Assembly: GCA_029255685.2 (NCBI GenBank)
Contig: CM055316.2
Coordinates: 75,824,861 to 75,888,860, forward strand
Source of the DNA: Silene conica
Taxonomy: Eukaryota; Streptophyta; Magnoliopsida; Caryophyllales; Caryophyllaceae
Direction: 5' to 3'
DNA length: 64,000 nt
Shown here piece by piece: positions 20,131-30,250 of the stretch. Each line of letters starts with the position of its first letter. The stretch's first letter is position 1. Both the position numbers and the translations under genes were made by a program. The notes below the pieces were generated by a model. That model searched no databases, was not told the origin of the DNA, and saw nothing but the letters and a program-made list of their open reading frames with translations.

Positions 20131-21759
20131 ATAACATTACATGCTATTTTCATGCGAATTCTATGTTTTTGTAGCATCGTTGTGTTGTTATAGGTGTTTC
20201 GGGAGCTTTACGGAAGTTTCGGGAAGCCTACAAGTCGAGAAATCGAGTTTTATACCTTCTTGGGTGTTCCTAGCCCAAAGTCGGGTGTAACTCGGGCAGT
20301 GGGGTGTTCCTACACCCCCCAAAATATCAAAGTCAGGTGTAACTCAGGCAGTCAGGTGTTCCTACACCTGACTTGTCCAAGCTACACCCAAGAGTAACGA
20401 AGAACAAGACAAAGCAAAGTGGTCCGGCGTAGCTACCCTCCATCCGGTGTAGCTTGGACACGGCCGGTGTTCGCTACACCGGATGGGCCGTTTTCTGCGT
20501 TTTTTTTTTTTGCCTTCTTAAGTGGGCTTTCACCCCCACTTAAGCCTTTGTATATATACTCTAATTTTCAGATTTTTTGTATCATACACTACACAATACA
20601 AGCTTAGAAGATCTCTTTCATTTTTACCTTAGTATTTTTAAGTAGAAGCAAGTTTCTAGGGTTTGGGTTTCTTAAGGAGATTGTTCATCCTTTTTTCCGA
20701 TCATCCTTGTTCTTAATCTTTTGGTATTATAATCTTTACCTTAATCTTTCTTTCAATTTATTTTAGTTGTTTTTAATTCCTTTCTTTTGCCCTTTTCGTA
20801 TCTCACCTCTTACATGCTAGTTGTTCTTATAATTTAGTTTTAATTGTTTGATCATATGTTATTAGCATCTATAATTGTCAAAAACATGTTTGTCATCATT
20901 AGATCGCCTTTATTATTTAGTCTCGAATTCCTAAACATGATTAGTGAGTAGACCCTCTTCTAGGGGGTGATTTGACCTTAAGGCATGTTGACTTCTTAAG
21001 ATGGGTGTTGTGTTGGGTTGTAAAAGGTGAAGGAGTTGAGGTTTATCAAGGGGTTTGACTTGTTTAATGTTTGACTTGGGATTTTTGAATCGGGAGACTT
21101 TTAACCCTTGACCATCAATGAGAATTGATTAGGTTAGAAGTTGACCACCCTAGTTAGGCTAGTTATCGACCTAGATTGAACCCGGGAGGGGGAATTTGGG
21201 TTGGGTACCCTTGATATTCGGTTAGAAAGCGGTCCTTGAGAGAGGAAGTGGGAAGACCGGGATTTGACTTGTTTTGATCCTTTGGCCTAGGAAAGAGGGG
21301 GTTGGGGTTTGGCCAACCTTAGTCGTCTTAATTCTAGAACCCGGAGTAGTCCAACTCATGAACCCGAGAGGGGTATGGGGAGGCAATCCTAGTGATACCT
21401 AGTGAGCCCGAGAGGGAGTCTTGGTACGAATTAGAGGAGTCACCTCTCAACCCCGTTACCTAAAACAACCGAACAAGTATCCATTAAGGGAAGTCACATG
21501 TGAAATGGTCGAATCACCTCCTAGTCCCTTCTTAATTTGAGTAATTCGTTTTAATCTTAACCTAGTTTGTTTTCCTTACTTTTGTTTACTTTTAGTCATT
21601 AGTTTTATTTCCTTAATCTCAATCAAACTCAATATTTACTCGACTTAGCTAAGCATAAAGGTAGAACAATAGGTACTCAACAACTACTCCCTGTGGACCG
21701 ACCCTCGATTATTTGCTACGATTTATCGTGCACTTGCGAGGCTATCTTTAAAGCTATCA
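20033..21759. mobile_element. solo LTR, 1,727 bp (Gypsy-like)
   Basis: Begins TGATAACTACG and ends AAAGCTATCA. It is flanked by the 5-bp target duplication GTTGT at 20028-20032 and 21760-21764. The 3' part has CTACTCCCTGTGGACCGACC, a phrase common near the ends of plant Gypsy (Athila/Tat-type) LTRs. It carries a probable TATA (TATATATACT near 20553). No PBS, gag or pol is present, so this is the product of LTR-LTR recombination. At 20270-20490 there are palindromic blocks, GTGTAACTC-GGTGTTCCTACACC and CCGGTGTAGC-GCTACACCGG. The two short open frames inside it are not genes. Confidence 0.9.
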
Positions 21760-21764
21760 GTTGT

Positions 21765-22987
21765 AGTTTTTTTTAAAAAAATCGGTTTTTGTATTTACTT
21801 TTTATTATGTTAAAGTATTACTCCGTATTTAGTTTTAATATCAATGGATATTTTGGTCGATATTGTTTGGGTTATTTTGGATATTTGATTTCTTGGTAAT
21901 TTATAGTGTTTTACTTTAGTTATTTACATTAACATCTTCTACTAAAATATTTAAAGTAGAGTAACTAAAAAATTTCAATTTTATTTGGTAAAGTAGTTGG
22001 TTGTTCCAAAAATAACAAGTGATTAAAGATGAAAAGAAATTTTAAAAAATTAGCATCGCATTAAAATAGTTCTGCATGTTTTATTGAAATGAATCGAATT
22101 TGTTATTAATTTAATTTGTACGAGCCGATACATTACCCTTTCGGTTGAAGTTTTATTTATGTTAAAAATAATAAGGTAATGAATTTTGGAAGTTGTACTT
22201 TGATTTCTAAATATATTCAATATCCTTTTGACTGTTACTGAATTTGTGAAGTTGTTTTTTAGAAGTTGTATTTTTATAAAGTTGAAAGTCGTTTTTTTGA
22301 ATCGAATTGAATTCTAAATTTCTAAAATTGAAAATCGTATCATTTTGCAAGATTTCCAGAATAAAAAAGTATGAACGGAAAATCTATTATAGTGTGCACG
22401 CAAAATTAATAAGACCTACAAAAAATCTTATTCAAAGTCGTTATTTATTAACTTTACTAAATGTTATACAAATCTAATAACACATATTATTTTCAATAGT
22501 TATTTTGTCGAAAAAGTTTCTTTAAAAAAATTAGAGTCGTTGATATTAAGTTATCGTCTATTAATAAATTGGTTTCGTAATATCATTTACAAATAAAATA
22601 TTTCGACTTTAATTATCAGAATAGTTATCGACAGCTAATGATGGCTACTTACGGCTAATTAATGGTGACTGAAAAAACTGCAGAAAAAAAAAGGAGTTGC
22701 CTTGAGACACAAAAAAATGTAATGATTATGCATTGAAAAAGCAAGAAATGGAGAAATCGAAAAATTTGTTTAATTTGACTTCTTTTATTTTAGATTTGAA
22801 GAGGATGTGGGGAAATCGTAATATGAGTTGTCGTTTCGTATAATTAGTCGGTTTTATATTTTAAAAGTCGTTCAATTTGTGAAATTGTTCACTAGTAAAT
22901 GAGAACATATAGATACGTAGAATGGAACGAAACTGGAAAAAACGAGAATACAACTTAAATAAAAAAAACAATTATTTTTATTAAAAT
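21765..22987. repeat. 3' flank of the 19762 gene, duplicate of 18316-19350
   Basis: Directly after the LTR, the AG of the original stop is followed by TTTTTTTT and then sequence parallel to that after the 18043 gene. A short stretch near 22690-22740 (GAGACACAAAAAAATGTAATGATT) is the reverse complement of part of 25500-25560, another sign of mosaic duplication. No gene. Confidence 0.6.
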
Positions 22988-23260
22988 CTACATCTTACTG
23001 AGACGGTCCTTCAACTGAATAATACTCTTGTTGTATTCGGTGATACTCGTAACACAACGTTGGTATGCCACGAACAATAAATCGACGCTGGACTGGAGCG
23101 CTTCATGGGCACCCTCAATCCCTTGCGAACATGAACGATTTCAATATTCGAGGATGTAAACGACCTCCTTCAGCAACGTGACTTGTTGTTCACGGGCGAG
23201 GGTTACGGCAGCCTCGTATTGTTTGATTAAAAGTCCTGTGTCTTTTTTGATTGCGTCCAT
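22988..23260 (-). pseudogene. cluster family member 4, broken by one stop codon
   Basis: The minus-strand reading starts ATGGACGCAATC and gives the family features at exactly the standard length of 90 codons plus a TAG stop: MDAIKKDT, QYEAAVTLAREQQVTLLKEV, ILEY, GAHEALQ, DLL, EYNKSI, QLKDRLSKM. One in-frame TGA interrupts it where every sister has the Arg of EFRN, consistent with a single CGA-to-TGA change. No frameshift is visible, so the lesion is recent or this is a sequencing error. It lies tail to tail with the 19762 gene. Confidence 0.75.
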
Positions 23261-23377
23261 AAAGAGTGTTGCGGTTTACCAAATTAGAATTTTTTTTTTC
23301 TTGGAGGACACTTGGAAGCCTGAGATTTTATGGCAAGTAATTGAAAGTACTTGAGAAAATAACAACTTATGACGGTT

Positions 23378-23385
23378 TATTTATA
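23378..23385 (-). promoter_or_regulatory. TATA box of the family-4 pseudogene
   Basis: TATAAATA on the minus strand (TATTTATA on +), about 120 bp before the start codon. The same block survives at 19370-19390 without a gene. Unlike its sisters this copy has no telo-box by the ATG. Confidence 0.5.
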
Positions 23386-23479
23386 GACAATAATCGAAAT
23401 AAAAAAAAAGACCTATAAATTCCATAATTTGTTATAGTTTCAACGCAGTATATTTATTGCCATTTCTTAAAAAATTTAA

Positions 23480-25149
23480 ATGAAATGGTCAATGTTTTGT
23501 ATTTATGGCAAAACCCCTTAAAATCCCAACATAAATTTAATGTTCAGACCAGTGTATTTATAACAAATCAATTAAAAAAAAAACGTATAAATGATAGTAA
23601 CATATTTAAATTAAATTTTTATTTATAATAATTGCAAACGTTTTAAAATAATTTGCATAAAATTAGTAATGATTATTACCATTTATGATAGAAAAACAAA
23701 AGATTTGGTAAGATTGTGTATAATAGTTTGATTGTCATGATTTATGGTGGCTTGTGCAATACTCTACAGTAAAAATACGAAACGATTATTTGCTTACGTT
23801 CACAATACAACTCGATGTTAATTATAATATGCGATTAATCAAAGAAATGATAGTCTCTCTTAATATGGTCTTATTAGTTAATTATACAGTTAATAAGTTC
23901 GTTTTAATTAATTAAAAAAAAAAGTCTTTTGTTTAAGTACATTTTCAAAATAACAACTAATGACGTAAATAACAACTAATGACGTATTTATTTTTCAGCG
24001 TTTAACTAATTTGTTACATTTTCAATACAATGTATTTATTGCAAAAAATATTAAATTATCCAAAAAAAGGCGATTCGTACGAATGAACAACGAGAAGAAT
24101 AAAACGACAATAAATCAGAAATAAATAACGTGTTAGGCATTTAATGGATTGTATTTATTGCCAAAACCTTAAAGGTCACTTATTCCTTAAACAACTAATT
24201 AAAGGCCGCGTATTTATTGGGAGACATTGTATTTATTGCAAAAAACATTATAATTCCCAAAAAAAAATTAATGTTCAGTGCAGTGTACTTATTGCAAAAT
24301 TATTAAAAAAAACGTAAAAAGGTATAATATTTACATAATATATATATTTACAACTATAAAATATTGTTAAACTTCTAAAATAAATTGCATAAAATAAAAA
24401 TTGAAGTAATGATTATGAGCATTTATGATAGTCAAGCATAAGATTTGGTAAGATTCTCAACATTAATTTGATTGTGACCATTTAGGGTGGCTTGTGCAAT
24501 ACTCTTCAGTAATTATACGATACGTTTTTTTCATTACGGTCGTAATACACGTCGTCGTTAATTACACATTACACGAAAAAACGATGCTCGTCTTAACTAC
24601 CTAATAAAACCGTTTATTGTTAAGAAAATACGCTTAACTAATGAACAAATCGTCTGTTGTACAAAAAACATCTCTTATAATAAAGTTGTATAAACTATTT
24701 TTTTTAAATGTCTCTTTTTAAAAAACCGTCTATTAATTAATTATATGCCATTGAACTTAATTATACACTTAATAAATTATTACGAATTATAAAAATACAA
24801 AAAAAGACGGTTCGTACGAATGAGTAACGTGAACAGTAAGACGACAATAAATCAGAATTAAATAACGTGTTAGGCATTTGTTAAACAAGTCATTGAAGGC
24901 CGCGTATCTATTGCGAAACATTGTATTTATTGCAGAAAACATTTACATTCCCAAAACAAAAAATTAATGTTGGTTGCAGTGTATTTTTTAGAAAATTATT
25001 AAAAAAAAATACATAAAAAGTTTACTTGTTACGTAATATATATTTGAAAATATAAAATAATGGTAAACTTGTTACGTAATATAAAATATTGGTAAACTTG
25101 TTACGTAATATATTTTTACAAAATAATTATAATATTTGATTGTGACCAT
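23480..25149. repeat. tandem ~740-bp upstream blocks
   Basis: Two clear direct copies start near 24068 and 24800 (AAAAAAG.CG.TTCGTACGAATGA, ACGACAATAAATCAGAA, AACGTGTTAGGCATT, AAGGCCGCGTAT, CATTGTATTTATTGCA). A third partial copy lies at 23480-23790, and 24420-24500 repeats 23660-23780 (ATTTGGTAAGATT, GTGGCTTGTGCAATACTC). They are former 5' flanks of family genes with no coding left. Confidence 0.6.
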
Positions 25150-25260
25150 TTATTGTTCGTAGCATACCAAAGTTGTGCTACGAGTATCACCGACTACATC
25201 AAGAGTATTACGCAATTCAAGGATCATCTTAGTAAGATGTACTCGTACATTTTAATTTAA
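25150..25260 (+). pseudogene. 3' fragment of a cluster family gene
   Basis: Reads LLFVAYQSCATSITDYIKSI then QFKDHLSKM on the + strand, matching the last 30 residues of the pseudogene at 22988-23260. Nothing upstream in any frame resembles the first 60 residues. The sequence just before it (GATTGTGACCATTTAT) belongs to the promoter-type repeat, so it is 5'-truncated. The original stop seems altered: the frame runs seven codons further to TAA at 25258-25260. Confidence 0.7.
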
Positions 25261-25299
25261 ATTATTGTCTTATTTTAATAACGTCTTTTTATTAATATT

Positions 25300-26060
25300 A
25301 TTTTTTTTGTTCACATTTCGTTCTAGTGTACGTATTTTAACCTTTTCATTTAATTCTTCACGATAATGTAAAATTCAATGCCTTTTAAATTAGTAAACCG
25401 CCTAATTATACCGAATGACTACGCAAACGCAAATAACGATTTCACCATATCTTATTAAAATGTAAAATAATAAAGTCAAATAAAAGCAACTTTTTCCTTG
25501 CATTTTCAATGTAATGATTACCTTTTTTGTGTCTCAATGCAAGTCACCTTCTTTTGTGTTCAGTCTGCCATTAATACCTGTATAAGAAGTAATTATTTTT
25601 ATAATTACAATTAAATAACTTATACTCTACTAATTGCTATACATGACGTCAACTAATTACATTAATAAAAAAAAATGACGTCAACAAATTGTATTATTTA
25701 AAAATATAATATTAATTTTATAATTACCTAGAAATTACCATTAATTTTCACTAAATGACTAATAGTTTTAAAATAAAACAAACATTGTTATTTTTAAAGT
25801 AAAAGAAACTTCAACCAAAAGGGTATTGAATTTACTTAAAAATGAAATTACAAACATTTACGTTGTACAAATTCGTGTCATCGAATTATTTACGTTGTAC
25901 AAATTCTGTTAATATGTAGTATTAATTCGTAGTATTAATTCGTGTCATCGAATTATTTACGTTTACTTAAAACATGAAAAACTATTTTGTTAATATGTAG
26001 TATTAATTCGTGTCATCGAATTATTTACGTTGTACAAATTCTCAACACGGTTAAACATAG
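25300..26060. repeat. direct duplicate of 16880-17600
   Basis: Shares TTGTTCAC(A/G)TTTCGTTCTA, CGAATGACTACGCAAA, ATTTCACCATATCTTATT, TGTGTCTCAATGCAA, GAAGTAATTATTTTTATAAT and AGGGTATTGAATTTA in the same order. At 25860-26040 a ~75-bp unit (TTCGTGTCATCGAATTATTT, ACGTTGTACAAATTC) is itself repeated three or four times. Confidence 0.65.
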
Positions 26061-26967
26061 AGTATTAAATTAAATTTTTGGTTTCTCAATGCAAATTAAT
26101 GCTGGTATCTTTTAATCTTCTCCGAATTAGTGAAGTGCACCGACTTTACAAATTTGAATTTTACAAAGTTAAAATTAATTTTACAAATTTGAATTTTACG
26201 TTCATAGTTATAATATTCTGCTCAATATTTGTAAATGAAAAAACCTTCAATATTAGTACAAAGTTAAAATTAGTTTCAAATTTATAAATCAAGTTTTAGT
26301 TTTTAAACAATTACAACTTAAAAAAAACGACTACACAAACACGCTTAACTAATGAATACATCGTCTCTTGTACAAAAAACGTCTCTTAGAATAAACTTCT
26401 ATAAACTATTTTTTGTAAATGTCTCTTTCTAAAACACCGTCTATTACTTGGTTATACGGCATTTAACTTAATTATACAGTTAATAAATTATTACGAATTA
26501 CCGCTGAAAAAACGAACTCGTAATCAATTTCAAACGATTTACTCTGACATTGATTGACGACTTAGAAACTCAAAGACTACCTTTTGTCGGTTGATGCGAC
26601 CCCTTAGGGTGCCTTGTGCAACACTCTTCTATAATTACAAATACAGGAAACGATATTTTTTACGATCTTAATAGAAATAATCGATAATAGTCCATTTAAT
26701 TTGTTACGTTTTTACGTATTTTCGTTTTTAAGATTTAACGTTTTAAGGATCTAAATAAAATTACGATCTTAATAAAATAACTGTTTATCGTTTTACTATT
26801 ATAACTTTTTCATTTAATTTTTCGTTCGACTATAAAAATGAAAATTAATAATTAAAGAAAATACGAAAAAAAAGCCTTACCATTAATAATATATACAGAT
26901 CTATACATACATACATACTAATTAAAAATAACTAAAAAATATACAATAAAAGTAAACATAAATAAAC
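26061..26967. other. AT-rich flank between cluster genes
   Basis: Contains TTTGAATTTTACAAAGTTAA repeats (26140-26280) and ACAAAAAACGTCTCTTA / AATGTCTCTTTCTAAAACACCGTCTATTA, which also occur at 24660-24760. No domain-bearing frame. The last ~120 bp are the 3' flank of the minus-strand gene. Confidence 0.45.
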
Positions 26968-27240
26968 CTAAAACCTATTCAGACGGTCCTTCAACTCCGC
27001 AATGCATCCATTGTACTCAACAATACTGGCAGCACCATTTTCAAATGCCGCCAACAATAGATCGATACTCGGTTGAAGGGCCTCATGTGCCCCCGCTATA
27101 CCTAAAGTACATGCAAGATTGCGAAATTGTATTATCGCAACCGCTTCCTTCATGACCGTCAGTTGTTGATCACGGGCAAATTTAATGGCGGCCTCATTCA
27201 CTTTGATGAGGTTGTTCGTGTCGTTTATGATTGCTTCCAT
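26968..27240 (-). CDS. small helical protein, cluster family member 5 (90 aa)
   Basis: Minus-strand gene at the standard 90 residues. Its start codon follows a telo-box (AAACCCTAAACA before ATGG). It has MEAI, NLIKVNEAAI, RDQQLTVMKEAV, QFRNLACTLG, GAHEALQPSIDLLL, EYN..IAELKDRLNRF. It is the mirror partner of the 14696 gene: about 100 bp of promoter, the coding frame and about 100 bp of 3' flank correspond in opposite orientation. The Gly of the Gly-Cys pair is replaced by Ala, but the Cys is kept. It has no signal peptide or membrane segment. The function is unknown, and the intact frame and conserved promoter suggest it is still used. Confidence 0.7.
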   Translation of the reverse strand: MEAIINDTNNLIKVNEAAIKFARDQQLTVMKEAVAIIQFRNLACTLGIAGAHEALQPSIDLLLAAFENGAASIVEYNGCIAELKDRLNRF

Positions 27241-27345
27241 TGTTTAGGGTTTAGTGGGTTTTGGAAGGACTGTTTGTAGAGAGAAGTTGGGAGAAATGCA
27301 AAGTTAAGTTAAGGTGTGTATGACTAATATCAACGGAAGTCAAGG

Positions 27346-27351
27346 TTTATA
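27346..27351 (-). promoter_or_regulatory. TATA box and conserved promoter of the 26968-27240 gene
   Basis: TATAAA on the minus strand, about 106 bp before the ATG. It sits inside the block 27320-27430 that mirrors 14510-14620 upstream of the first family gene, including the ATGCAATTTGCAAGGTA motif. Confidence 0.7.
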
Positions 27352-27431
27352 TTAGTGAGTTGTACCTTGCAAATTGCATGTAACATGTACAAGTGTCATC
27401 ATGTCATCGCAACACACTTCAGTAATTGGAG

Positions 27432-28119
27432 TAAAATGAATTATCGATTATTCACTTACGTTCGTACTACTACAATTTATCAATAATTAAAATATAGGTA
27501 TATTTTTACAACACTAAAAAATTGTAATTCGTGTCATCGTAAGTTAAATTAAACCTAATTTTTAAAACGAAATTGGTAATGTAAATCAATTGTGTAATAG
27601 AAACATAATATTGTCCATAATTCCTCCAAAATGTTGATTTAATCTGTCCATAATTCGTCCATACTAAATTAAAATTTTCAATAATTCGTCCAAAATTTTG
27701 ATTTAATGAAATGTTGATTAGATTGTCCAAATTATCAAGTTAAATAATACTAATATCAACTTAAATTTAGACAACTAGATTAATTATAGTAATATCAAGT
27801 TAAATTTAATATCAATTTATATTTAATTCTCCAAAATTCATCGAAATTATACTAATATCGAGTTAAAAATAATCTCACGTTATACTAACGTCAAGTTAAA
27901 TTTAATATCAATTTATATTTAATTGTCCATAATTCCTCCAAAATGTTACTAATCACAAGTTAAAATTAATCTCAACTTATTTTATAAAATATTATATTCC
28001 ACCATTTCTTAGTCAATATACAAACATGCAAAGGAACTTTAGTAATACTTAATTTTTTTACCGATAATTAGAAATTAACTTACATGAATATCAACAAAAT
28101 AAACAAAATGATAGGTAAA
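27432..28119. repeat. AT-rich degenerate repeats
   Basis: AATTCCTCCAAAATGTT, AATTCGTCCA and TAATATCAAGTTAAATTTAATATC recur irregularly between 27590 and 27990. The 74-aa frame here is low complexity and not credible as a gene. Confidence 0.5.
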
Positions 28120-28392
28120 TTACATTCTACTTAAAAGATCCTTCAACTCAATTATACAGTCCTTGTAAGTGCTCGCGGTTGAACCGCAAACATTGTAAGC
28201 TAGCATCAACAACTCGATCCCATGGTCGAGTACTTCTTCTTCACCCACACGACCTAACTCACAACCTTCATTACGAACTTCAATGGTCGAAACCGCCAAC
28301 TTCATCAACCTGAGTTGTTGTTGACGGACGACGGTTAATGCTTCCTCGTAACTCCGAAGAAGTGCCTCGGTATGGGTTCGAAATGATTCCAT
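28120..28392 (-). CDS. small helical protein, cluster family member 6, the most divergent (90 aa)
   Basis: Minus-strand 90-residue frame. The telo-box AAACCCTAAAA lies 13 bp before the ATG. It keeps the family skeleton: LLRSYEEAL, RQQQLRLMKLAV, VRNEGCELG, then ELLMLAY, and IIELKDLLSRM at the C-terminus. The middle loop is changed (VGEEEVLDHGI in place of GAHEALQP). It has a good TATA box and a leader with two copies of a 33-bp purine-rich unit (GGAGAGAAAGAGAGAGAAGGTGAC). It also has the tandem upstream repeats described separately. It probably split from the others before the recent duplications. Function unknown. Confidence 0.68.
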   Translation of the reverse strand: MESFRTHTEALLRSYEEALTVVRQQQLRLMKLAVSTIEVRNEGCELGRVGEEEVLDHGIELLMLAYNVCGSTASTYKDCIIELKDLLSRM

Positions 28393-28541
28393 ATTAATAC
28401 GAGTTTTAGGGTTTATTTTTAATGGAGCAAAAGATGACGATTTGGAGAGAAAAAGAGAGAGAAGGTGACTGCTTTGGAGAGAAAGAGAGAGAAGGTGACG
28501 GATTCTTTCGATAAAATGTTAATGGACTTTGTGTTTCTTTC

Positions 28542-28548
28542 CTTTTAT
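28542..28548 (-). promoter_or_regulatory. TATA box of the 28120-28392 gene
   Basis: TATAAAA on the minus strand (CTTTTATAG on +), about 150 bp upstream of the start codon and directly next to the tandem promoter repeats. Confidence 0.6.
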
Positions 28549-28574
28549 AGAAAAATTGAGAACCACCTTAGTTG

Positions 28575-28915
28575 GTAATCCGTGTGAAACAAGCACATTA
28601 AGTAGGTAATCCGTGTGAAACACACCAAACCAATGGCCAAGATCTTCTTCATAATGTCAATTTTTGAAATGAATGGTTAGGATATGTTGTCGTAGTTATA
28701 ATGTCAAAGAAGCACATTAAGTTGGTAAACCGAGTGAAAGAAGCACATTAGGTTGGTAATCCGTGTGAAACATACCAATCCAATGGCCAAGATCTTCTTC
28801 ATAGTGTCAATTTTTTGGATTGAATGGTTAGGATTTGATGTCATATTTATAATGTCAAAGAAGCACATTAAGTTGGTAATCCGTGTGAAAGAAGCACATT
28901 AACTTGTGTCGTTAC
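28575..28915. repeat. promoter-proximal tandem repeats
   Basis: A 31-bp subunit (AAGCACATTAAGTTGGTAAT then CCGTGTGAAA) occurs at least six times, in pairs, inside two ~150-bp units that also share CCAATGGCCAAGATCTTC and TTGAATGGTTAGGAT. The array starts about 30 bp upstream of the TATA box of the minus-strand gene. Confidence 0.8.
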
Positions 28916-29984
28916 AAACGAATTCGTATGATCGGATTGTAGATTCATAAGAAAATAGGTTGACAAAGAAATTCAGTGTAGTGTGTTACTAATCTAAAAT
29001 CAAATTCGTCTAAGATCAAGTTCAGCTATATAACCTATTACTATTCTTTAATCAAAATCGTCTAAAATCAAGTTCGTCTTTGTAATACTTCATTTACCGC
29101 TGTAAAAAAATTAAATTCGTCTATTATGAAGTTTGTCTATAACGTATATTGTAGTTTCTCATTTGAAATCAGTGTCGTTACGATCAAATTGGTACGATCG
29201 GATTGTAGGTTTATAAGATCCTACTTATTTACAAAAATCCATATACGCCGTTCAACTGGGTTACGTATTAAGTAAAATGATATTCCTCTAAAAAGTCTCG
29301 ATCATATTAATAACTTATTACTATTAAGTAAAATGAAATTCGTCTATAATCAACTATATGTTTATAACCTATTACTAATCTAAAATCAAATTGGTCTAAA
29401 ATGAAGTTCGTACTTAAAGTATATTACAAATCCAAAATTATATTTGCCTAAAATTAAGTTCATCCTTATAAACTAATAGTATTCTAAATTCACAATATGA
29501 AGTGTTAGTGGTTATTTTACTAAATGGTTACATTTACGGTTTACATTAACGAAATCGTCTATGGTTCTACACTTCTACGGGGTTAGGGTTTACGATTGAC
29601 TATAGTATGTTAATGTTTCCCCATAGAAAGCAGTATCGATAGGATCGATTGGGTACGATCGGATTCTTAACATACAACTTACGAAGTATTTAGTAAATAC
29701 ATAATTCAAGTACGACTGGGTTACGTATTAAGTAAAATGAAATTCGTCAAAAATGAAATTCATATTTAGAACTTATAACTAGTGAAAAATGAAATTTGAC
29801 TCAATTCAGGTTCATGTTCATAACCTATTACTATTCGTAAGATTCTACTGGAGATCGGAGTATCTTACGAATATACGTTTCAATATTTGGTGATCCAACC
29901 CAGTCGTAGGTACTTTACTTAATTACCACGGTCTTACGACTCCACGATCCAATCATACCCGTCCAATCTATTTCACATATACCC
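28916..29984. repeat. degenerate repeats based on AAATCAAATTCGTCTAAAAT
   Basis: The phrases ATAACCTATTACTA(T/A)TC, AAATCA(A/T)ATTCGTCTA and AAGTTCGTCT recur about ten times. CGATCGGATTGTAGATTCATAA and ACTGGGTTACGTATTAAGTA are each repeated. No coding frame. The region runs into the telomeric tract. Confidence 0.55.
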
Positions 29985-30250
29985 TAAACCCTAAACCCTA
30001 AAACCATCGACTCTATACCAAAACCCTAAACCCTACACCATAGACTCTCATCATAAACCCTAAACCCTAAACCATAAACCCTAAACCCTAAACCCTAAAC
30101 CCTAAACCCTAAACCCTAAATCCTAAACCCTAAACCCTAAACACGATACCCTAATCCCTGAAGCGTAAACCCTAAACCTTAAACCCGAAACCCTAATCCC
30201 TAAAGCGTAAACCCTAAACCCTAAACCCGAAACCCTAATCCCTAAATCGT
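29985..30250. repeat. interstitial telomeric repeat tract (CCCTAAA)n
   Basis: About 265 bp of CCCTAAA (plant telomere type), perfect for about seven units near 30066-30120 and degenerate elsewhere (CCTAATCCCTAAAGCGTAAA units). It points to an old chromosome-end repair or fusion event, or to slippage growth of telo-box promoter motifs. Confidence 0.92.

Noticed and set aside
20194..20607. Two short frames (67 and 62 residues) after the 19762 gene
   Set aside because: Both lie inside the solo LTR and translate its palindromic blocks.
30066..30245. CRISPR-like array
   Set aside because: Regular 7-bp CCCTAAA repetition without spacers is a telomeric tract, and this is a plant nuclear sequence.
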